Assembly: GCF_018812025.1 (NCBI RefSeq)
Contig: NC_063051.1
Location: forward strand, 1,066,001-1,130,000
DNA from: Megalobrama amblycephala
Taxonomy: Eukaryota > Chordata > Actinopteri > Cypriniformes > Xenocyprididae
Direction: 5' to 3'
DNA: 64,000 nucleotides
Shown here: in pieces, positions 58,081 through 64,000 of the stretch
How the letters are laid out: the number at the start of each line of letters is the position of its first letter
Numbering within the stretch: the first letter of the stretch is position 1
Made by a program: the position numbers and the translations under genes
Notes under the pieces: model-generated
The model's database searches: none
What the model saw: the letters and a program-made list of their open reading frames with translations, nothing else
Told to the model about the DNA's origin: nothing

Positions 58081-59991
58081 AAATGAACATTCCTGATCTT
58101 GTGCAGAATTTAGCATTGCAAGTTATTTCAAATATCAAATCATATCAAATGACTATCGCAAATCTCTCTTGCATTTTCAGTGGCTTGCCTCCAATTATAA
58201 AGTTCTATTATGGTTGCAATGTCCACTTTAAAGGATCCAGGTAAATAAAACTAAACGTCTTTGTTGAATATCTTGTTTCATTCAGGGATACAGTAGATTA
58301 AGAGAGTTAAATGGGTCGTGAATGGCGTGTTTTGATGACTTTAGTAACTGTAAGTAGAAAAATGATGCAATAATTAAAAAGCATGCTGTTTTTTGTTTTA
58401 TTCTAAGCATGCATATGCACAGGTTCAAACAGGTATTCAGAGATGCACAACCAATTTTAAGTTGTGATAATTTGGCATTCAGATGCTAAAGTCAGCAGAT
58501 TGCATTGTTCTGGGTATTTTCCTGTTGCTCAACATGGAACATGTTATCATTTCTTACATGTAAATGTTTGACACATGCACACAGATGCAAGTTGAGGCAT
58601 GTTTGTGCTCAGTAGGAGGAAGTTTGTGCTCCTGTGTGGAGTCACTGGTGCTGATTGACAGGTGATATACTGCAGAGTTTTGTGTACTAGCATGTAAATG
58701 GATGATGTTCTGGTCACAGATACGGCTCGATTCCCTCCAGTTTACCAAAAATAACGGTTCCAATCTGAACCCAAAAGATTATTTTTTTCCAAGGGTGGTA
58801 TTAAGAAATATCCAATTTTAAAGGGATAGTTTTGGACCCCACTGATGTGTTTATTGTATAAAAAAAAAGTGTTCAGAATATCTTCTTTTTTGTTCTGTAT
58901 AAGAAAGAAAGTCATATATGCAATTTATATTTTTGGTGATTTTCATTTTAGAATGATATATTTTACTGTAGGTATATTTTAGAATTTTCATTAAATCTTA
59001 AGCCAAGATCTCGGAAGTTCAGTGTTCTAAATCAGAACTTAAACGAAGTCTCCATGGTTACTAAATTGATACAATTCTGAGTTGGGATGTTTCTGTAATA
59101 CCGCCCCAGATCTTTAAAACACCATCTCCAGGGAACCATATAGCCAACTCAAAAACCCCATATAGCCCAAAATGGATCTTGATAAGAAGAACTGTCCCGT
59201 GGCACACAGCCCTGTGTAAATTTAGATGTTTGTTCCCCTCTGCGGTGATCCGCGAGACTCCTTCTGTGATGGCCGACAGTGTGTCTGCTTTCAGTCCCTC
59301 TACATCTGCAACTGATCTCCACCAGACCAAAGATTCTCAGAGAGCGAGAGAGAGAAAGCAAAAGGGAGTAAAAGAAAAAAGGGGGAAAAAGTAGTTTACA
59401 GCACATTGGTACATCCTGTCTTAATGAGAACCCCCATCTGTCCCCAGCAGGACGGAGAGAGAGCCGCTGCTGCGGAGAGAAAGGACAAATAAAGGAGGAG
59501 AAACTGAGGAGCCAAGAAAGGGGCGGCTCGGCTCTTAGTCACGGGGGCCCCGTGGTGACCCCTGCGTATAGACGCTTCTCATTAGCTTAAGCCAGGGAAG
59601 CTTGTTAACCTCGCTAATCGCAGAAGGAGCTCGCAGAAAGAGCTGGAATTTACTGCCAGTTTTTTCCTCATCAAAGGACGGCATGTTGCGGAGAAGGGGG
59701 GTCGGGTGTGTGTTTGGGGAAGGTGTGGGTTTGCGTTGACAGGACCGCCAGATAATAGCATCCCGTGATGGGAAGGAGTGTTCGAGGCAGGTGTGAGAAT
59801 TTTGGGTGTACGTGTATGTGCAAAAGTGAGGTGTCGGGAAGCGCTTCTCTTATGGTTTGCAGGGCAAATGAAGCAACCAAAGTGCAAAGTTATGGTTACT
59901 GAGGTGCTCTAAGTGGTTTTTTAAGTGTTGCTAGGATGATGGAAAATTGACACTGCGTCCGAAATCAAATACTTCCCAGTTCCCTACTGTA
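58081..59991. other. intergenic; unique GC-rich block at 59200-59890
   Basis: 59200-59890 has low repeat content and higher GC; frames on the minus strand do not resemble known proteins. Motif-like words such as CTTCTCATTAGCTTAAGCC and CTCGCTAATCGCAG suggest regulatory DNA. No gene was supported. Confidence 0.35.
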
Positions 59992-62900
59992 CTCTAAAAA
60001 ATGCTGGGTTAAAAAACAAAAAAACCCAAATTGGGTTAAATATGGACAAACCCAGTGAGTGGGTTGCTTTGTATGGAAGCTTGTTTTCACCACTAAATAA
60101 ATAAATAAAAAAGGTCATTGCAACTTTTATTTCACAATTCTGACTTTTCTTCTCACAACTGCGAGTTATAAAGTCAGATTTGTGTGATATAAAGTCAAAA
60201 TTGTTAGTTATAAAGTCAACATTTCTTGATAAAAAGTCAGAATTGCGTGAAGTCAGAATTCTGTGATATAAAGTCAGAATTGTGAGTTATAAAGTCAAAA
60301 TTGAGTTATAAAGTCAGAATTGTGAGTTATAAAGTCAGAATTGTGAGTTATAAAGTCAAAATTGAGTTATAAAGTCAGAATTGCGAGTTATAAAGTCAAA
60401 ATTGTGAGTTATAAAGTCAGAATTGTGAGTTATAAAGTCAAAATTGAGTTATAAAGTCAGAATTGTGAGTTATAAAGTCAGAATTGCAAGATATATAGTC
60501 AAAATTGTGAGTTATAAAAAATTGTGAGTTATAAAGTCAGATTGCGATTAAAGCAAGATATAAAGTCAGAATTGTGAGTTATAAAGTCAAAATTGAGTTA
60601 TAAAGTCAGAATTGCGAGTTATAAAGTAATTGAGTTATAAAGTCAGAATTGTGATATATAAAGTCAGAATTGTGAGATATAAAGTCAGAATTGCGAGTTA
60701 TAAAGTAGAAATTGAGTTATAAAGTCAGAATTGTGAGTTATAAAGTCAAAATTAAGTTATAAGGTCAGAATTGCGAGTTATAAAGTCAAAATTGAGTTAT
60801 AAAGTCAGAATTGTGAGTTATAAAGTCAAAATTGAGTTATAAAGTCAGAATTGCGAGTTATAAAGTCAAAATTGAGTTATAAAGTCAGAATTGTGAGTTA
60901 TAAAGTCAGAATTGCAAGATATATAGTCAAAATTGTGAGATATATAGTCAGAATTGCGAGTTATAAAGTCAAAATTGTGAGTTATAAAGTCAGAATTGTG
61001 AGTTATAAAGTCAAAATTGAGTTATAAAGTCAGAATTGCGAGTTATAAAGTCAAAATTGAGTTATAAAGTCAGAATTGTGAGTTATAAAGTCAGAATTGC
61101 AAGATATAAAGTCAGAATTGTGATATATAAAGTCAGAATTGTGAGATATAAAGTCAAAATTGAGTTATAAAGTCAGAATTGTGAGTTATAAAGTCAAAAT
61201 TGAGTTATAAAGTCAGAATTGGGAGATATAAAGTCAGAATTGTGAGTTATAAAGTGAGAAATGCAAGTTATTGTGAGTTATAAAGTGAGAATTGCGAGAT
61301 AAAGTCAGAATTGTGAGATATAAAGTCAGAATTGCGAGATATAAAGTCAGAATTGTGAGATATATAGTCAGAATTGCGAGATAAAGTCAGAATTGTGAGT
61401 TATAAAGTGAGAATTGCAAGATATATAGTCAAAATTTTGAGTTATAAAGTCAGAATTGTGAGATATAAAGTCAGAATTGTGAGTTATAAAGTCAAAATTG
61501 AGTTATAAAGTCAGAATTGTGAGTTATAAAGTCAAAATTGAGTTATAAAGTCAGAATTGTGAGATATAAAGTCAGAATTGCGAGTTATAAAGTAAAAATT
61601 TAGTTATAAAGTCAGAATTGTGAGTTATAAAGTCAAAATTAAGTTATAAGGTCAGAATTGCGAGTTATAAAGTCAAAATTGAGTTATAAAGTCAGAATTG
61701 TGAGTTATAAAGTCAAAATTGAGTTATAAAGTCAGAATTGCGAGTTATAAAGTCAAAATTGAGTTATAAAGTCAGAATTGTGAGTTATAAAGTCAGAATT
61801 GCAAGATATATAGTCAAAATTGTGAGATATATAGTCAGAATTGCGAGTTATAAAGTCAAAATTGTGAGTTATAAAGTCAGAATTGTGAGTTATAAAGTCA
61901 AAATTGAGTTATAAAGTCAGAATTGCGAGTTATAAAGTCAAAATTGAGTTATAAAGTCAGAATTGTGAGTTATAAAGTCAGAATTGCAAGATATAAAGTC
62001 AGAATTGTGATATATAAAGTCAGAATTGTGAGATATAAAGTCAAAATTGAGTTATAAAGTCAGAATTGTGAGTTATAAAGTCAAAATTGAGTTATAAAGT
62101 CAGAATTGGGAGATATATAGTCAAAATTGTGAGTTATAAAGTCAGAATTGCAAGATATATAGTCAAAATTTTGAGTTATAAAGTCAGAATTGTGAGATAT
62201 AAAGTCAGAATTGTGAGTTATAAAGTCAAAATTGAGTTATAAAGTCAGAATTGTGAGTTATAAAGTCAAAATTGAGTTATAAAGTCAGAATTGTGAGTTA
62301 TAAAGTCAAAATTGAGTTATAAAGTCAGAATTGTGAGACATAAAGTCAGAATTGTGAGTTATAAAGTCAAAATTGAGTTATAAAGTCAGAATTGTGAGAC
62401 ATAAAGTCCGAATTGTGAGTTATAAAGTCAAAATTGAGTTATAAAGTCAGAATTGTGAGTTATAAAGTCAGAATTGTGAGATATAAAGTCATAATTGCGA
62501 GTTATAAAGTCAAAATTGAGTTATAAAGTCAGAATTGTGAGTTATAAAGTCAAAATTGAGTTATAAAGTCAGAATTGCGAGTTATAAAGTCAAAATTGAG
62601 TTATAAAGTCAGAATTGTGAGTTATAAAGTCAGAATTGCAAGATATAAAGTAAGAATTGTGATATATAAAGTCAGAATTGTGAGATATAAAGTCATAATT
62701 GCGAGTTATAAAGTCAAAATTGAGTTATAAAGTCAGAATTGTGAGTTATAAAGTCAAAATTGAGTTATAAAGTCAGAATTGCGAGTTATAAAGTCAAAAT
62801 TGAGTTATAAAGTCAGAATTGTGAGTTATAAAGTCAGAATTGCAAGATATAAAGTAAGAATTGTGATATATAAAGTCAGAATTGTGAGATATAAAGTCAG

Positions 62901-63235
62901 AATTGCGAGTTATAAAGTCAAAATTGAGTTATAAAGTCAGAATTGTGAGTTATAAAGTCAAAATTGAGTTATAAAGTCAGAATTGGGAGATATAAAGTCA
63001 GAATTGTGAGTTATAAAGTCAGAATTGCAAGATATATAGTCAAAATTTTGAGTTATAAAGTCAGAATTGTGAGATATAAAGTCAGAATTGTGAGATATAA
63101 AGTCAAAATTGCTTGATATGAAGTCAGAATTATGAGTTGTAAAGTCAGATTTGTGAGAGATAAAGTCTCTGCTGGTTAAAACAACCCATTTGCTGGGTTT
63201 GTCCATTTTCAACCCAACTTGGGTTGGGTTGGGTT
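59992..63235. mobile_element. fold-back MITE family B split by a large minisatellite
   Basis: The left end ACTCTAAAAAATGCTGGGTT, with ATGGACAAACCCAGTGAGTG, lies at 59992-60065. The mirrored right end TTGCTGGGTTTGTCCATTTT / CAACCCAACTTGGGTTG lies at 63190-63228. These are the two ends of family B in correct orientation, 3.2 kb apart instead of about 0.45 kb. Confidence 0.8.
60150..63168. repeat. minisatellite 2: about 150 units of 19-21 bp
   Basis: The unit is GTGAGTTATAAAGTCAGAATT (21 bp) with 19-bp variants (GAGTTATAAAGTCAGAATT) and GCGAG / GCAAG / AAATT variants. A higher-order repeat is visible: the rare word ATTAAGTTATAAGGTCAG at about 60751 recurs at 61638, and GGGAGATAT at 61221 recurs at 62108, both 887 bases apart. 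A third approximate copy of the last word is at 62985. Confidence 0.92.
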
Positions 63236-63257
63236 TTTAAGCTGGTTGTTCATCATC

Positions 63258-63415
63258 TTTGATCACAGAAATAAATCATATTTGACTATATATTCACATA
63301 AAAAAACAGGTCTTTTAAATTATAATAATATTTCACAATATTACTGTTTTTACTGCATTTTTTTTTTTTTCAAATAATTGCAGCCTTAGTGTGGGAGACT
63401 TCTTTCAGAAACAAA
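63258..63415 (+). repeat. dispersed repeat F fragment
   Basis: TTTGATCACAGAAATAAATC and AATAATATTTCACAATATTA correspond to the downstream part of repeat F. Confidence 0.6.
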
Positions 63416-63435
63416 AAATCCTTTAAACAGAAGTG

Positions 63436-63441
63436 TTTATT
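63436..63441 (-). other. polyadenylation signal (AATAAA on - strand)
   Basis: TTTATT on the + strand is AATAAA on the - strand, 117 bases past the TAA of the gene below. It supports a genuine - strand gene end. Confidence 0.65.
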
Positions 63442-63557
63442 TTAAATGGGTAATATTACACACATGAAAAAGTGAAGGTATGTAGAGAAGGGAGCATCAG
63501 GAAGCTTGTTTGTTGGGCGTCAGAATGAAGCAACCAACGACTCAACCCATTAAAGTT

Positions 63558-64000
63558 TTACGAGCGCAGCTCAACGGACAGGATGGCTTGCATGTTTTCC
63601 CTCATCTGAATGCACACACATAAAAAAAAGACTTTTTAAAACAAAGTTGAATTTCGACACAAAATACCCAACCTGCAGGTTAGTAAGGGCAGCTAAACTT
63701 CATCAAGTGCAGTTCCAGTGGTAATAGTGAAGTGTTTCGCTCCTGTCATGCATGAACATCTTCAAGCCTGCAGCAACTTGTCTTGTTTACCACAGGCATG
63801 AGGCTCGCTGCTTCCAGGAGACTTTCCACCGCTCACCTTCTTGCATACCTCTCGCAGCGCGTCACTCACAATACCGTTCGTAGATCCGTTTAATTTGTGT
63901 TCAGAAATATGCCCGTCGTGCTTCGCTCTTGGAACTACATTTAAGAGCCATTTCAGAAGAGATTCATGGTTCAGCGACTGGGTTTCAGTGCATTGTGGGA
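63558..64000 (-). CDS. unrecognised gene, last two coding exons (- strand, continues beyond window)
   Basis: Two exons join in frame. The first (63837 to the window edge) is open for 54 codons, with pieces HESLLKWLLNVVPRAKHDGH, ISEHKLNGSTNG and IVSDALREVCKK, ending AAG before a strong GTGAGC donor. The second (63558-63605) follows TGTGCATTCAG with a T-rich tract and reads MRENMQAILSVELRS then TAA. The intron is 231 bases. The reading frame also stays open past the donor for about 24 codons, so an unspliced end is possible but less likely. A polyadenylation signal follows. The C-terminus looks helical (DALREVCKK / MRENMQAIL). Orientation is convergent to tfap2c, as BMP7 is in mammals, but there are no BMP cystines and no CGCH end. 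I do not recognise the protein. Confidence 0.6.

Noticed and set aside
62958..63212. Minus-strand frame with FISHNSDFI repeats
   Set aside because: It is a 21-bp (7-codon) minisatellite artefact that ends in MITE sequence.
63558..64000. Assignment of the right-edge gene to bmp7
   Set aside because: Position and orientation would fit human synteny, but the C-terminus lacks the cystine-knot residues and the typical CGCH end.

Overview
The window is a piece of a teleost genome, most likely a cyprinid (zebrafish, carp or goldfish relatives). The evidence is AT-rich DNA with long introns, a TA-flanked Tc1-like transposon, many fold-back MITEs with ends of the type AAAGGGATAGTTCACCC, and two genes in an order known from vertebrates. 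It has no bacterial, plasmid or phage features. The species cannot be fixed from the sequence alone.

Layout. (1) Positions 1 to about 13415 hold the 3' half of rtf2 (replication termination factor 2) on the + strand: four coding exons (4993-5106, 5348-5399, 9514-9588, 12768-12967) and a 3' UTR with a polyadenylation signal at 13394. The 5' exons lie upstream of the window. The last intron carries a complete but decayed Tc1-like transposon (10973-12561). (2) From about 14250 to 27870 lies tfap2c (transcription factor AP-2 gamma), + strand, seven coding exons from 16964 to 26621 giving 444 residues. A second possible first exon at 14386-14415 encodes a 10-residue alternative start that resembles the start of a TFAP2A isoform and lacks the N-terminal SUMO-type site. 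The rtf2-TFAP2C order matches human 20q13.31. (3) From about 27.9 to 63.4 kb is a gene-poor region dominated by non-autonomous DNA transposons and two large minisatellites (about 40.43-43.89 kb and 60.15-63.17 kb). Each minisatellite lies between the end sequences of a fold-back MITE. Several unique, GC-richer blocks between the repeats are candidate regulatory DNA. (4) At the right edge, on the - strand, are the last two coding exons (63837 to beyond 64000, and 63558-63605) and polyadenylation signal (63436-63441) of a gene I do not recognise.

How the genes relate: rtf2 is a replication-fork protein and tfap2c a developmental transcription factor. They are neighbours by synteny, not by shared function. 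In mammals TFAP2C is followed by BMP7 in the opposite orientation. The - strand gene at the right edge has that orientation, but its C-terminus does not look like the Cys-rich end of a BMP. I found no convincing undescribed multi-gene system. The most unusual features are the internal tandem expansions inside palindromic MITEs and the alternative tfap2c first exon.
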